Assembly (NCBI RefSeq): GCF_004011835.1
Contig: NZ_RKLN01000006.1
Coordinates: 124,001-188,000, forward strand
Source of the DNA: Rhodococcus spongiicola
GTDB lineage: Bacteria; Actinomycetota; Actinomycetes; Mycobacteriales; Mycobacteriaceae
Reading direction: 5' to 3'
Length of the DNA stretch: 64,000 nucleotides
Both the position numbers and the translations under genes were made by a program. Positions 8,606 through 17,388 of this stretch are shown here, piece after piece. Under the pieces are notes generated by a model. That model was not told where the DNA came from, made no database searches, and worked only from the letters and a program-made list of their open reading frames with translations. How positions within the stretch are numbered: position 1 is the stretch's first letter; every line of letters starts with the position of its first letter.

Positions 8606-10402
8606 GTGGCGGTCAAGGTTGTCTTCCTGCACGGCATCGGGGACGGGGATCCGCAGGCCGGTTGGCTGGAAGGGCTCAACCGGGGGCTGACACAGGCGGG
8701 CCACGACCCTATTGCCCGCGCGGAAACACTCGCTCCCCGTTACAGCGCGATCCTCTCCACCGATGGGATCGGAGCGAAAATGCCCCAGGCGACCTATCGC
8801 GCCAAGGACGATGCGAAGGCCCGCTTCGCATTCGCTCGCCGCCAGGCCCGGATTCAGCGGAGTCTGGGGCTGGCGGCGGCACCATCGGGCATGGGCATGC
8901 ACTTGATGCCGGAGGGTCCGCTGAACGCGGCCCAAGGGTTCGCAGTCGGGCACGTTTCCGCCTATGACCTCCCTCAGGTTCGGCGATATGTACGAAACGA
9001 TCCGCTGCGCGGTGCCGTGCTTCGCTACCTCCTGGACCACGACTTCGGCAACGAGATCGTCCTGATCGGTCACAGCCTCGGCAGCGTCATCGCGATCGAT
9101 CTGCTTCATCACCTGCCGGAGAATGTCCACGTCCGGCGTTTCGTCACAATAGGTAGCCCAGCGGCCGCGCCCTCGCTCCACGAAGGCAGCGAGCGGCTGC
9201 TGAAGAAGTTCCCTTACGCGCGGGTCGACGACTGGTCGAATATCTTCAATCCCGGCGATCTGGTTACCGGGGGCCGCGGACTCGCCTCGATCTTCCCCGC
9301 CGCACAGGATTTCGCGGTCGACCTCGGAATGCTCGAGCACGGGGCAAGTACCTACCTCGGGCATCCGGCGGCAGCGAGTCTCGTCGCCGACATCGTCTAC
9401 CCGAGCAAGAGCCCCGTCCTGGCGCGATCGGGAATCGCCGTGCGCCTGACCGACACCCAGGCCTCGGTCCTCCTGCTGCTTCACTACGGTCACGCCGTCG
9501 CCCGGCATATCAAGGACCAGGAGGCTGCCGCCCGCTACACCGGCGCTCTACGCGTTCGGCAGGACCAGGTCGTTGCCGAGATCGAGGAGCTTGCGACCGT
9601 CGGGCAACAGCCCCTGGCTGCAGAACTGCATCAGCTGGTCGACGGGGATCTGCCGGCGGTTCCGCAACGGTGGGAGCTGCACGAGGCTGTAAGCGAACTT
9701 GCTGTTCTTGCACTGACGAACGCGGTCGATCCGTACGAGATCGACGTAGAGCGGGCGCCGATGCAAGCCCTTCCCGAGACTGCGGTCGCGCTCGGCTTCA
9801 GCCCCGATGTGGGGGACAAGGTCGCCCGCGCGATCGAGGAGGTCCAGAAGGTGCTGAATCGCCGGGGCGGGGCGCCGTGGGGCAGAGTGCTGACGGCGGC
9901 AGCCGGGGTGGCTCTGCTGGCGGCGGGTCCGGTCGGGTTGCTCGCTGCTGCCCCGGCCACGGCTGCTGGTGCGGCCGCGATCACGGGTGGGCTTGCCGCG
10001 TTCGGCCCGGGTGGAATGGTGGGCGGCCTCGCGATGCTCGGGGGGCTGGCGGGTACAGGTGCGGCGATCACTGCCACGGCGGTGGCTAGCGGAGGCGGGG
10101 AAGAGCGCCCGGTTCTCGATCTCAAGGCCCTGGTGCTGCGGGTGACCATTGAGCATGCCCGCAAGATGCTGGATCTTCCGTTCGATCGCAACCTCTGGTA
10201 CCAGCTCGCGGATGCCGAGACGCAGGTGTGCGCGCAGATCAACCGACTCGAGGCGTTCAGTGGCCCCAAGTCCACGAGCCTGACCACGCTGCGTGAGATC
10301 AAGGACTCGCTCGGACGGCTGATGCGGTTCGTCATCGAGAAAGAACTGGCGCCAGTGGCAATTGCCGGCGGCGATGGAAGCGAGCGGACGGGGACGAGCT
10401 GA
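8606..10402 (+). CDS. Alpha/beta-hydrolase (lipase/esterase-like) with hydrophobic tail region
   Basis: A 598-residue protein whose first 270 residues are an alpha/beta-hydrolase. The strand VVFLHGIGDGDP opens it and the nucleophile elbow GHSLGS places Ser157. Asp218 (NPGDLVTG) and His245 or His253 are plausible triad partners. The middle part (270-420) is predicted helical. Residues 427-495 are a Gly/Ala-rich strongly hydrophobic stretch, so the enzyme is probably membrane-associated. The GTG start has GAGGTGAGGAG upstream. The substrate is unknown. Confidence 0.75.
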   Translation: MAVKVVFLHGIGDGDPQAGWLEGLNRGLTQAGHDPIARAETLAPRYSAILSTDGIGAKMPQATYRAKDDAKARFAFARRQARIQRSLGLAAAPSGMGMHLMPEGPLNAAQGFAVGHVSAYDLPQVRRYVRNDPLRGAVLRYLLDHDFGNEIVLIGHSLGSVIAIDLLHHLPENVHVRRFVTIGSPAAAPSLHEGSERLLKKFPYARVDDWSNIFNPGDLVTGGRGLASIFPAAQDFAVDLGMLEHGASTYLGHPAAASLVADIVYPSKSPVLARSGIAVRLTDTQASVLLLLHYGHAVARHIKDQEAAARYTGALRVRQDQVVAEIEELATVGQQPLAAELHQLVDGDLPAVPQRWELHEAVSELAVLALTNAVDPYEIDVERAPMQALPETAVALGFSPDVGDKVARAIEEVQKVLNRRGGAPWGRVLTAAAGVALLAAGPVGLLAAAPATAAGAAAITGGLAAFGPGGMVGGLAMLGGLAGTGAAITATAVASGGGEERPVLDLKALVLRVTIEHARKMLDLPFDRNLWYQLADAETQVCAQINRLEAFSGPKSTSLTTLREIKDSLGRLMRFVIEKELAPVAIAGGDGSERTGTS

Positions 10403-10428
10403 CCTAGGCCGCGATCGGCTGAGGGCGG

Positions 10429-10905
10429 TCAGTCTGTAGCCCGGGGGCGAGCATCGTCGATGGACTGCTGCATGTCGGTCAAGAACCTGTGGATGGCGTT
10501 CAACTGCCGTTCGCTGTATGCGCCGATGGCGGTCGTCGCGTTCTCGATCACAGGACCGAAGAACGACCAGCCCAGCTGTACGGCTTCGGGGGTGACGTGG
10601 ATCAGTACTTTTCTACGATCTTGATGGTCCCTTTCGCGCCGCACATGCCCGGCCTTCTCCAGGCGATCGACGAGCGCTGTCACCGATGCCGAGTTGAGGT
10701 GAAGCCTTTCCCCCAACCATGTCGGGGTTGCCGTGCGGCCACCGCGCTCGGCGTCGAGCAGGTAGATCAGTGCTCGCAGGTCGGTGGCGTGCAGGCCGTG
10801 GATGCGCGCGAACTCTGCACCGAACAGGTGTAACTCGACTACCAGGGCGCGAAGCCGGTGCACGGTGGCCAGTGGGTCCTCGGCCATCTCGTTTTCGGTG
10901 TCCAT
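10429..10905 (-). CDS. MarR family transcriptional regulator
   Basis: A 158-residue winged-helix protein. The recognition region TWLGERLHLNSASVTALVDR is followed by the wing RERDHQDRRK, both classic MarR features. It is transcribed away from the hydrolase at 11002, and the shared 96-bp intergenic region holds repeated TATCTCGA motifs. It therefore probably controls itself and that hydrolase. The ligand is unknown. Confidence 0.88.
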   Translation of the reverse strand: MDTENEMAEDPLATVHRLRALVVELHLFGAEFARIHGLHATDLRALIYLLDAERGGRTATPTWLGERLHLNSASVTALVDRLEKAGHVRRERDHQDRRKVLIHVTPEAVQLGWSFFGPVIENATTAIGAYSERQLNAIHRFLTDMQQSIDDARPRATD

Positions 10906-10946
10906 CAGGGTCTCCTGTGGTCGACAGCGCTACCCGGACAACCTAC

Positions 10947-10980
10947 TATCTCGACAGACAAAGTATCTCGATAGATCGAG
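10947..10980. promoter_or_regulatory. Probable MarR operator (repeated TATCTCGA)
   Basis: TATCTCGA occurs at 10947-10954 and 10964-10971. The second copy is part of the perfect inverted repeat CTCGAT-AG-ATCGAG at 10967-10980. It sits between the divergent MarR and hydrolase genes, where a MarR dimer would bind. Confidence 0.6.
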
Positions 10981-11001
10981 CTAATTTCTCGGGGGGGTTG
11001 G

Positions 11002-11880
11002 ATGTCAACGTTGTCGCCTACCGATTTCACCGCCACCGCCGAAGGTGTTGCCTTCTACCGTGCCTACGATCGCGTGCTCGCGAAGTGGCCGGTAGATGTC
11101 ACCAGTATTGATCTGGCATCTATCTACGGCACGACCCACGTGAACATGTGTGGCCCGCTCGATGCCCCGCCTATAGTCCTTCTACCGGGTGCGGGAGCGA
11201 CTTCTACTGTTTGGTTCCGAAACGTCGCTGCCCTGGCGACCCGATACCGGGTCTACGCGATCGATCTGATTGGTGATTCGGGCCGAAGCATCGCCGACGG
11301 TCAACGGCTCCTGTCGGTCGATGACCTGATGTCCTGGCTCCATGCCGTCACAGAGGCTGCCGGCCTGATGAACTTCGGTCTCGTCGGGCACTCGTACGGC
11401 GCGATGATCGCGCTCTCGTACGCACTGCGCGAACCGGATCGCGTCAGGAAACTGGCGCTGCTCGACCCCAATTCCTGCTTCGCTGGAATGCGCGCGTCCT
11501 ACCTCGCCCGTGCTGTGCCATTACTGGTACGCCCCACCGAGAAGCGTGAACGAAACTTCATCCGATGGGAGACGAACGGGCAGCAGATCGATGAGGACTG
11601 GCTCGATCTGCTCGCCTGTGGAGCGGCGCACTTCCCGAAGGCGAAGACCATTGTTCCTAAGCGACCCAAGCGAAGTGAACTCGAGGACCTAGCTGTCGAC
11701 ACGACCGTGATACTCGCAGGCGGCAGCAAGGTGCACGACAGCGGACGGCTCGCAACCGACATCGGGGAGTCGATCCCGCGACTACGCGCAACCGCCGTCG
11801 ACGGGGCAACGCACCACACCATGCCGATGAGCCCTGCGGCCGAGTTGAACGAAGCGCTGATCAAAGCTCTCTCAACGTGA
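11002..11880 (+). CDS. Alpha/beta-fold hydrolase
   Basis: A 292-residue hydrolase with oxyanion motif LLPGAGA near residue 61, nucleophile elbow GHSYGA (Ser131), and a C-terminal His in the DGATHHTMP segment. The G-rich stretch CGGGGGGG before the ATG can serve as ribosome binding site. It is divergent from the MarR gene, so it is the likely regulated target. Esterase, lactonase or other carbon-bond hydrolase activity cannot be distinguished. Confidence 0.85.
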   Translation: MSTLSPTDFTATAEGVAFYRAYDRVLAKWPVDVTSIDLASIYGTTHVNMCGPLDAPPIVLLPGAGATSTVWFRNVAALATRYRVYAIDLIGDSGRSIADGQRLLSVDDLMSWLHAVTEAAGLMNFGLVGHSYGAMIALSYALREPDRVRKLALLDPNSCFAGMRASYLARAVPLLVRPTEKRERNFIRWETNGQQIDEDWLDLLACGAAHFPKAKTIVPKRPKRSELEDLAVDTTVILAGGSKVHDSGRLATDIGESIPRLRATAVDGATHHTMPMSPAAELNEALIKALST

Positions 11881-11929
11881 AGGACGCTCGGCCCTTTCCC
11901 TTTGCTCCTCCACGTTGCAGCATGGAGGT

Positions 11930-12205
11930 ATGGCGCAGTTCGAGGCCTGCGTGAACATCGACCCCATGTGTACGGTCCTCACGATCCGTGACGCGACGGG
12001 GAGGGTTGTGCACCGCGAACGGAAACCACCTCGGTGGGGGCTCATGCCGCGTTGCAACGATTTCGACTTCGCGGCAATCGATTCGGCTCTCCTCGGTGCC
12101 GGGTTCTGTCGGCCCACCAGGGCCGAATGGGTGTCCGGGCACTGGTCGGTTCATACCGTCGTGCACGAGACCGCAGCGTCGGGGGCGGATGCCGGGGCGC
12201 GCTGA
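11930..12205 (+). CDS. Small hypothetical protein
   Basis: About 91 residues (MAQFEACVNIDPMCTVLTIR...), with third-position GC bias and no recognised domain. The ATG at 11930 directly follows GGAGGT, which is too close for an ideal ribosome binding site. A TTG at 11915 in the same frame is an alternative that would add five residues. It has three cysteines and several tryptophans and no signal peptide. Function unknown. Confidence 0.5.
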   Translation: MAQFEACVNIDPMCTVLTIRDATGRVVHRERKPPRWGLMPRCNDFDFAAIDSALLGAGFCRPTRAEWVSGHWSVHTVVHETAASGADAGAR

Positions 12206-12251
12206 CCACGCCGAAGGGGGCCCTGCAAGAACGTCTCCGACCTGGGCGGAC

Positions 12252-13403
12252 TCACCCGGGGTCGGTCGGTGGTCGTTCGATCGGGAGTCCCAGCGACGTG
12301 CGCTCGCACACGCGGCGCAGGTCGGTCGCCGTGACGATACCGACCAGGCGACCACCTCCGTCGACGACCGCGAGCAGGTCCAACCCCGGACGCAGCACAG
12401 CGGTCGAGATCACGGTCTCGACGCGGGCGTCCGGATGAATGCGTGCCGAGTCGGGTAGCGGGCGCGCGAGGCCGCCGATCGGGCCTGCACGATCGGCGGC
12501 ATGGGTGAGATCTTGGAGCGAGAGCACGCCCACGGGCCGGTCCCAACGGTCGACCACGGGGAAGGTGCGGTGACGCAGGCGCGGCAAGACGTCGGTGACG
12601 AATATACGGATATCGTCGTCGGCGTGGACGACAGTCGGCGTCGGGGTCATGATCCGCCCGACCTCGAGGTCACCCAGCTGATGCCGCATGGATGCGTTCA
12701 TCAGTTCGACGTTGGCGGCGTTGCGCAGGAACCAGCCGAGCAGAATCAGCCACAGTCCGCCGATGTTCTGCGTGAACAGGACCTGGATTCCGCCGAGCGT
12801 GATCAGGATCAGCCCCAGGACTCGGCCGCTGCGTGCGGCGCCGGCAGCGGCCGCCAGGCGGTCTCCGCTGCGCCACCACAACACCGCGTGCAGTACCCGG
12901 CCGCCGTCGAGGGGTGCGCCCGGCAGCAGATTGAACACGGCCAGAACGACATTCGCGATCCCGAGCCAGGCCAGTGACCCGGTGACGACCGGGTCGGCCA
13001 CGTCGCGGAGGAACACGACGAGCAACAGCGCCGTGATGCCGATCGCGAAGCTGGTGAGCGGGCCGGCGAGGGTGATCCGCAGTTCGGTGCGCGGGTCGTT
13101 CGGCTCGCTCTGCAGCTCGGACATTCCACCGAGCAGCCACAGCGTGATCCGGCGGACGGGCACCCCGTCATGCACAGCGACAACCGAGTGTGCCAGCTCG
13201 TGCGCCGCCAACGACAGCACGAACACCACAGCCGCCAGCGCGCCGACCGACCAGTACTCCGCGATAGACCGTCCGGGATACGCGGCGGGCAGAATGGACC
13301 CGGCCAGCAGTGCGGTGATCAGGGTGAGCGTCGCCAGCAGCGACCAGTGCAGATACAGCCGGATCCCGAATACCCGGCCGACCGGAATCGACCACTTCAG
13401 CAT
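12252..13403 (-). CDS. Site-2 protease (M50B) with CBS domains, Rip3-like
   Basis: A 383-residue intramembrane metalloprotease. The active-site helix contains AAHELAHSV (His68, Glu69, His72), and the third zinc ligand lies in NLLPGAPLDGG (Asp166). Six or so membrane segments fill residues 10-215. Residues 255-375 form a pair of CBS domains that could sense nucleotides. Architecture and length match mycobacterial Rip3 (Rv2625c). The substrate, usually an anti-sigma factor, is not identifiable here. Confidence 0.9.
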   Translation of the reverse strand: MLKWSIPVGRVFGIRLYLHWSLLATLTLITALLAGSILPAAYPGRSIAEYWSVGALAAVVFVLSLAAHELAHSVVAVHDGVPVRRITLWLLGGMSELQSEPNDPRTELRITLAGPLTSFAIGITALLLVVFLRDVADPVVTGSLAWLGIANVVLAVFNLLPGAPLDGGRVLHAVLWWRSGDRLAAAAGAARSGRVLGLILITLGGIQVLFTQNIGGLWLILLGWFLRNAANVELMNASMRHQLGDLEVGRIMTPTPTVVHADDDIRIFVTDVLPRLRHRTFPVVDRWDRPVGVLSLQDLTHAADRAGPIGGLARPLPDSARIHPDARVETVISTAVLRPGLDLLAVVDGGGRLVGIVTATDLRRVCERTSLGLPIERPPTDPG

Positions 13404-13527
13404 CGGTCACCTCATCCGGCTCGCACGCCAGTGTCACCTGTATTCCATCGCCGTCCCGAGCCGGACGCGAGGGCCGTTGGTCATCTGGCTGCCGAATCTC
13501 GACGATCCCGCGCTGAGCGGGTGACGG

Positions 13528-15243
13528 TCAGATCGCGGCTGTCGAGGTCGTCGGCAGGAAGTGGAAACCGAACCCGACGTTGGCGGTGTTGGTGGGATCG
13601 GGACCCGCACCGGGTGTGGTGACCTGAACGCGCGGGATGTCACGTGTGGCCGGCGCGACGGTCGGGGCCTCGAGCAAGTCGGGCCGGGCGGCCTGGAGTT
13701 CGAGCACGATCTCGATGAGCGTGCTCTCGTCCCAGGGGCGGCCGCCGACCTGGACGCCGAACGGCATGCCCGTTGCCGCTGACCGTCCTGCGGGGGTGCT
13801 GATCACCGGCGCCCCCGTGCGGTTGGCCCAATGGACGTTTCCGGTGACTCCAGCGAACACCGGGATCCCCGCGATCTCGCTGCGCTTGGCGCCGTCGGCC
13901 TTCGCACCCGGAACGAGGATTGCGTCGAGGTCGTGGTCGGCGAACATCCGGTTGTATTCGTGCTGGTAGATCAGTCGATCGCGTGCTGCGGTCATGTAGT
14001 CGATCGCCGGCCACGCCAGCGCGGCGATCGCCTTTGTAGCGGTTGCGGCGTTGTCGAGCCGGTACAAGCCCAGGCGGTCCTTGAACTGGTTGTGGTAGCT
14101 GCCCATCTCGACGGTATCTCCGTCGATCAGCTCGGGCGGCAGTACCGGAAGTTCGACATCGACGGTGGTGCCGCCGAGGCGTCGGACGAGGTCGAGGTAT
14201 TCGTCGAAGAGCGTGCGGGTGGCGTCGGGCAGTGCGTCCACGTCCGATCGCACGACGCCGAAGCGCTTGCCGGACAGTGGTGTGGGGCCGCCCTTCGCGG
14301 ACAGGGGGTAGCCCCCGTCGGGTACTGCCGGGCCTGCCGCGGTGCTCGGGTCCTCCGGGTCCGCGCCTGCCATGAAGCCGAGCATCAGGGCCGCGTCGGC
14401 GACGCTGCGTCCCATGGGACCGGCGTGGTCGCGGGTCCAGGTCAGTGGGATGACGCCGCGGACGCTGCAGCGGCCGAAGGTCGGCTTGATCGAGGTGATT
14501 CCGCAGGCGCTGGCCGGCAGTCGCAGCGAGCCGCCGGTGTCGGTGCCGGTCGCGAGGGGGACGAAGCGCGCGGCGAGCACCGCGGCGCTGCCGCCGGAGG
14601 AGCCGCCGGGGGAGTACTCGGTGTTCCACGGGTTGCCGACCTGTTCGGTGGCCACGCCGATCGCGAACTCGTCGGTGTGCGCGTGCCCGAGCAGGACCAT
14701 GCCGGCGTCCTTCAGCCGCCGCCATACCGTCGAATCGCCGGCCGCGATGTTGCCCTCGAGAACGCGGCTGGACGCGGTCAGGGGCAGGCCGGACACGGCG
14801 AACAGGTCCTTGAGGGCCAGAGGGAGACCGCACACCAGCGGGGCGGGTCCGTTGGTGCTCACGCTCTGCTGTGAGAGCCGTTGCGCCGCAGCGTCGGCGG
14901 CCTCGTACGCCATCTCCGGGTAGATCCGGATCCATCCGCCGATCTCGCCGTCGAACTCGTTGCTGCGGGTCAGGCAGGCGTCGAGCAGTTCGCGGGGATG
15001 TAGCGCGCCGGACTGCAGCAGGCTCGCTGCCTGCACCGCGTCGAGGAAGGCCGGATCGGTGACCGTGATCGAGTCGGGGCTGGGGAGTCCGTTCGCGGGT
15101 GCTTGGCTGCGCAGGCGGGTGCGGGCGCCGGCGCTCGGAACGCCTGCGCCGAGCGTCGCCGCGCCGGCCGCTCCGAATGCGGCCGCGCTCAAGAACCCGC
15201 GCCGTGACATTCCGGACCGCGACAGGCCCCCAGCTTCGCCCAT
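13528..15243 (-). CDS. Tat-exported amidase signature family enzyme, copy 1
   Basis: A 571-residue amidase-signature hydrolase. The catalytic triad is Lys145 (LALKDLF), Ser215 (GGSSGGS) and the nucleophile Ser239 (TDTGGSLRLPA). The N-terminus carries a twin-arginine signal SRRGFLSAAAFGAAGAA, so it should be exported folded. The amidase at 15435 has the same length and is nearly identical through residue about 345. The two differ across about 350-470, the part that shapes the acyl/leaving-group pocket. The substrate is unknown. Confidence 0.9.
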   Translation of the reverse strand: MGEAGGLSRSGMSRRGFLSAAAFGAAGAATLGAGVPSAGARTRLRSQAPANGLPSPDSITVTDPAFLDAVQAASLLQSGALHPRELLDACLTRSNEFDGEIGGWIRIYPEMAYEAADAAAQRLSQQSVSTNGPAPLVCGLPLALKDLFAVSGLPLTASSRVLEGNIAAGDSTVWRRLKDAGMVLLGHAHTDEFAIGVATEQVGNPWNTEYSPGGSSGGSAAVLAARFVPLATGTDTGGSLRLPASACGITSIKPTFGRCSVRGVIPLTWTRDHAGPMGRSVADAALMLGFMAGADPEDPSTAAGPAVPDGGYPLSAKGGPTPLSGKRFGVVRSDVDALPDATRTLFDEYLDLVRRLGGTTVDVELPVLPPELIDGDTVEMGSYHNQFKDRLGLYRLDNAATATKAIAALAWPAIDYMTAARDRLIYQHEYNRMFADHDLDAILVPGAKADGAKRSEIAGIPVFAGVTGNVHWANRTGAPVISTPAGRSAATGMPFGVQVGGRPWDESTLIEIVLELQAARPDLLEAPTVAPATRDIPRVQVTTPGAGPDPTNTANVGFGFHFLPTTSTAAI

Positions 15244-15434
15244 GCTTGAATCCCCTCTCGAGTCCTTCTCGAAGTCCCAGCTGCCCCCGGCAGGGTAGCT
15301 GGTCCCGGCAAAGTTCGCAGAAAGGACACGTTCCGCTGTACGTGATCGCCTGGGTCACAGACCCGGATCGGTTCGGTCCCTTACGGCCACCCCTGGCTGC
15401 AGAGTCTGCAAGCGACCGGGCTCGGCGGGTGAGG

Positions 15435-17150
15435 TCAGATCGCGGCTGTCGAGGTCGTCGGCAGGAAGTGGAAACCGAATCCGACGTTGGCGGTGTTGGT
15501 GGGATCGGGACCCGCACCGGGTGTGGTGACCTGAACACGTGGGATGTCGCGTGGGGCCGGCGCGACGGTCGGGGCCTCCAGCAAGTCGGGCCGGGCGGCC
15601 TGAAGTTCGAGCACGATCTCGATGAGCGTGCTCTCGTCCCAGGGTCGGCCGCCGACCTGGACGCCGAACGGCATGCCCGTTGCCGCTGACCGTCCTGCGG
15701 GGGTGCTGATCACCGGCGCCCCCGTGTAGTTGGCCCAACCGACGTTTCCCATTACGCCGCTGAACACCGAGATGCCCGCGACCTCGCTGCGCTTGGAACC
15801 GTCGGCCTTCGCACCCGGAACGAGGATCGCGTCGAGGTCGTGGTCGGCGAGCATCCGGTTGTATTCGTGCTGGTAGATCAGTCGGTTGCGTGCCGCGGTC
15901 ATGTAGTCGATCGCCGGCACCGCCAGGGCGGCGATCGACAGGGCAGCGCTGCCGGCGTGGCCGAGCCGGTACAGGCCCAGGCGGTCCTTGAACTGGTTGT
16001 GGTAGCTGCCCATCTCCGCGGAATCGCCGGTCGTTATGTCCGACGGCAGTCTGGGTAGTTTGACGTCGACGGTGGTGCCGCCGAGGCGTCGGACGAGGTC
16101 GAGGTATTCGTCGAAGAGCGTGCGGGTTGCGTCGGGCAGTGCGTCCACGTCCGATCGCACGACGCCGAAGCGCTTGCCGGACAGTGGTGTGGGGCCGCCC
16201 TTCGCGGACAGGGGGTAGCCCCCGTCGGGTACTGCCGGGCCTGCCGCGGTGCTCGGGTCCTCCGGGTCCGCGCCTGCCATGAAGCCGAGCATCAGGGCCG
16301 CGTCGGCGACGCTGCGTCCCATGGGACCGGCGTGGTCGCGGGTCCAGGTCAGTGGGATGACGCCGCGGACGCTGCAGCGGCCGAAGGTCGGCTTGATCGA
16401 GGTGATTCCGCAGGCGCTGGCCGGCAGTCGCAGCGAGCCGCCGGTGTCGGTGCCGGTCGCGAGGGGGACGAAGCGCGCGGCGAGCACCGCGGCGCTGCCG
16501 CCGGAGGAGCCGCCGGGGGAGTACTCGGTGTTCCACGGGTTGCCGACCTGTTCGGTGGCCACGCCGATCGCGAACTCGTCGGTGTGCGCGTGCCCGAGCA
16601 GGACCATGCCGGCGTCCTTCAGCCGCCGCCATACCGTCGAATCGCCGGCCGCGATGTTGCCCTCGAGAACGCGGCTGGACGCGGTCAGGGGCAGGCCGGA
16701 CACGGCGAACAGGTCCTTGAGGGCCAGAGGGAGACCGCACACCAGCGGGGCGGGTCCGTTGGTGCTCACGCTCTGCTGTGAGAGCCGTTGCGCCGCAGCG
16801 TCGGCGGCCTCGTACGCCATCTCCGGGTAGATCCGGATCCATCCGCCGATCTCGCCGTCGAACTCGTTGCTGCGGGTCAGGCAGGCGTCGAGCAGTTCGC
16901 GGGGATGTAGCGCGCCGGACTGCAGCAGGCTTGCTGCCTGTACCGCGTCGAGGAAGGCCGGATCGGTGACCGTGATCGAGTCGGGGCTGGGGAGTCCGTT
17001 CGTGGGTGCTTGGCTGCGCAGGCGGGTGCGGGCGCCGGCGCTCGGAGCGCCTGTGCCGAGCGTCGCCGCGCCGGCCGCTCCGAATGCGGCCGCGCTCAAG
17101 AACCCGCGCCGTGACATTCCGGACCGCGACAGGCCCCCCGGTCCACCCAT
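15435..17150 (-). CDS. Tat-exported amidase signature family enzyme, copy 2
   Basis: A 571-residue paralogue of the amidase at 13528, transcribed upstream of it in the same direction. It has the same triad (Lys145, Ser215, Ser239) and the same twin-arginine signal. Differences cluster in residues about 345-470, for example LPRLPSDITTGDSAE here against LPVLPPELIDGDTVE in copy 1. It may be a recently split pair with different substrate preference. It is divergent from fadA. Confidence 0.9.
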   Translation of the reverse strand: MGGPGGLSRSGMSRRGFLSAAAFGAAGAATLGTGAPSAGARTRLRSQAPTNGLPSPDSITVTDPAFLDAVQAASLLQSGALHPRELLDACLTRSNEFDGEIGGWIRIYPEMAYEAADAAAQRLSQQSVSTNGPAPLVCGLPLALKDLFAVSGLPLTASSRVLEGNIAAGDSTVWRRLKDAGMVLLGHAHTDEFAIGVATEQVGNPWNTEYSPGGSSGGSAAVLAARFVPLATGTDTGGSLRLPASACGITSIKPTFGRCSVRGVIPLTWTRDHAGPMGRSVADAALMLGFMAGADPEDPSTAAGPAVPDGGYPLSAKGGPTPLSGKRFGVVRSDVDALPDATRTLFDEYLDLVRRLGGTTVDVKLPRLPSDITTGDSAEMGSYHNQFKDRLGLYRLGHAGSAALSIAALAVPAIDYMTAARNRLIYQHEYNRMLADHDLDAILVPGAKADGSKRSEVAGISVFSGVMGNVGWANYTGAPVISTPAGRSAATGMPFGVQVGGRPWDESTLIEIVLELQAARPDLLEAPTVAPAPRDIPRVQVTTPGAGPDPTNTANVGFGFHFLPTTSTAAI

Positions 17151-17388
17151 GCTCGAATCCCTTCCAGAAGTCCCGGCTGCCCCCGGAAGGGTAGCGGGCT
17201 ACGGCAAAGTTCGCAGAAAGGACAGGTTCCGCTGCGTGTGATCGCCTCGGTCACAGACCCGGATCGGTTCGGTCCTTTCCGGCCACCGGAACGCTTCCTA
17301 AGGTGGATTTGTCGAAATCTGTGCGTTGCACGAGTTGCCGTGACGGCACCCGAAGTGTGCACGGCAGACGTGAACAGGAAGGAACACC

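Larger units (their letters stand above)
13528..17290 (-). repeat. Tandem duplication of about 1.9 kb (amidase gene plus upstream region)
   Basis: The amidase genes are offset by 1907 bp, and their upstream regions (15244-15400 and 17151-17290) are also alike, so the promoter was duplicated too. About 14230-15020 matches 16137-16927 almost base for base. The segment about 13805-14170 versus 15712-16077 has many differences. The sharp contrast suggests gene conversion over the N-terminal half. Confidence 0.9.

Noticed and set aside
13640-15538. 632-codon alternative frame over the amidase genes
   Set aside because: An out-of-frame Arg-rich translation of amidase DNA; the true frame has the catalytic triad and Tat signal.
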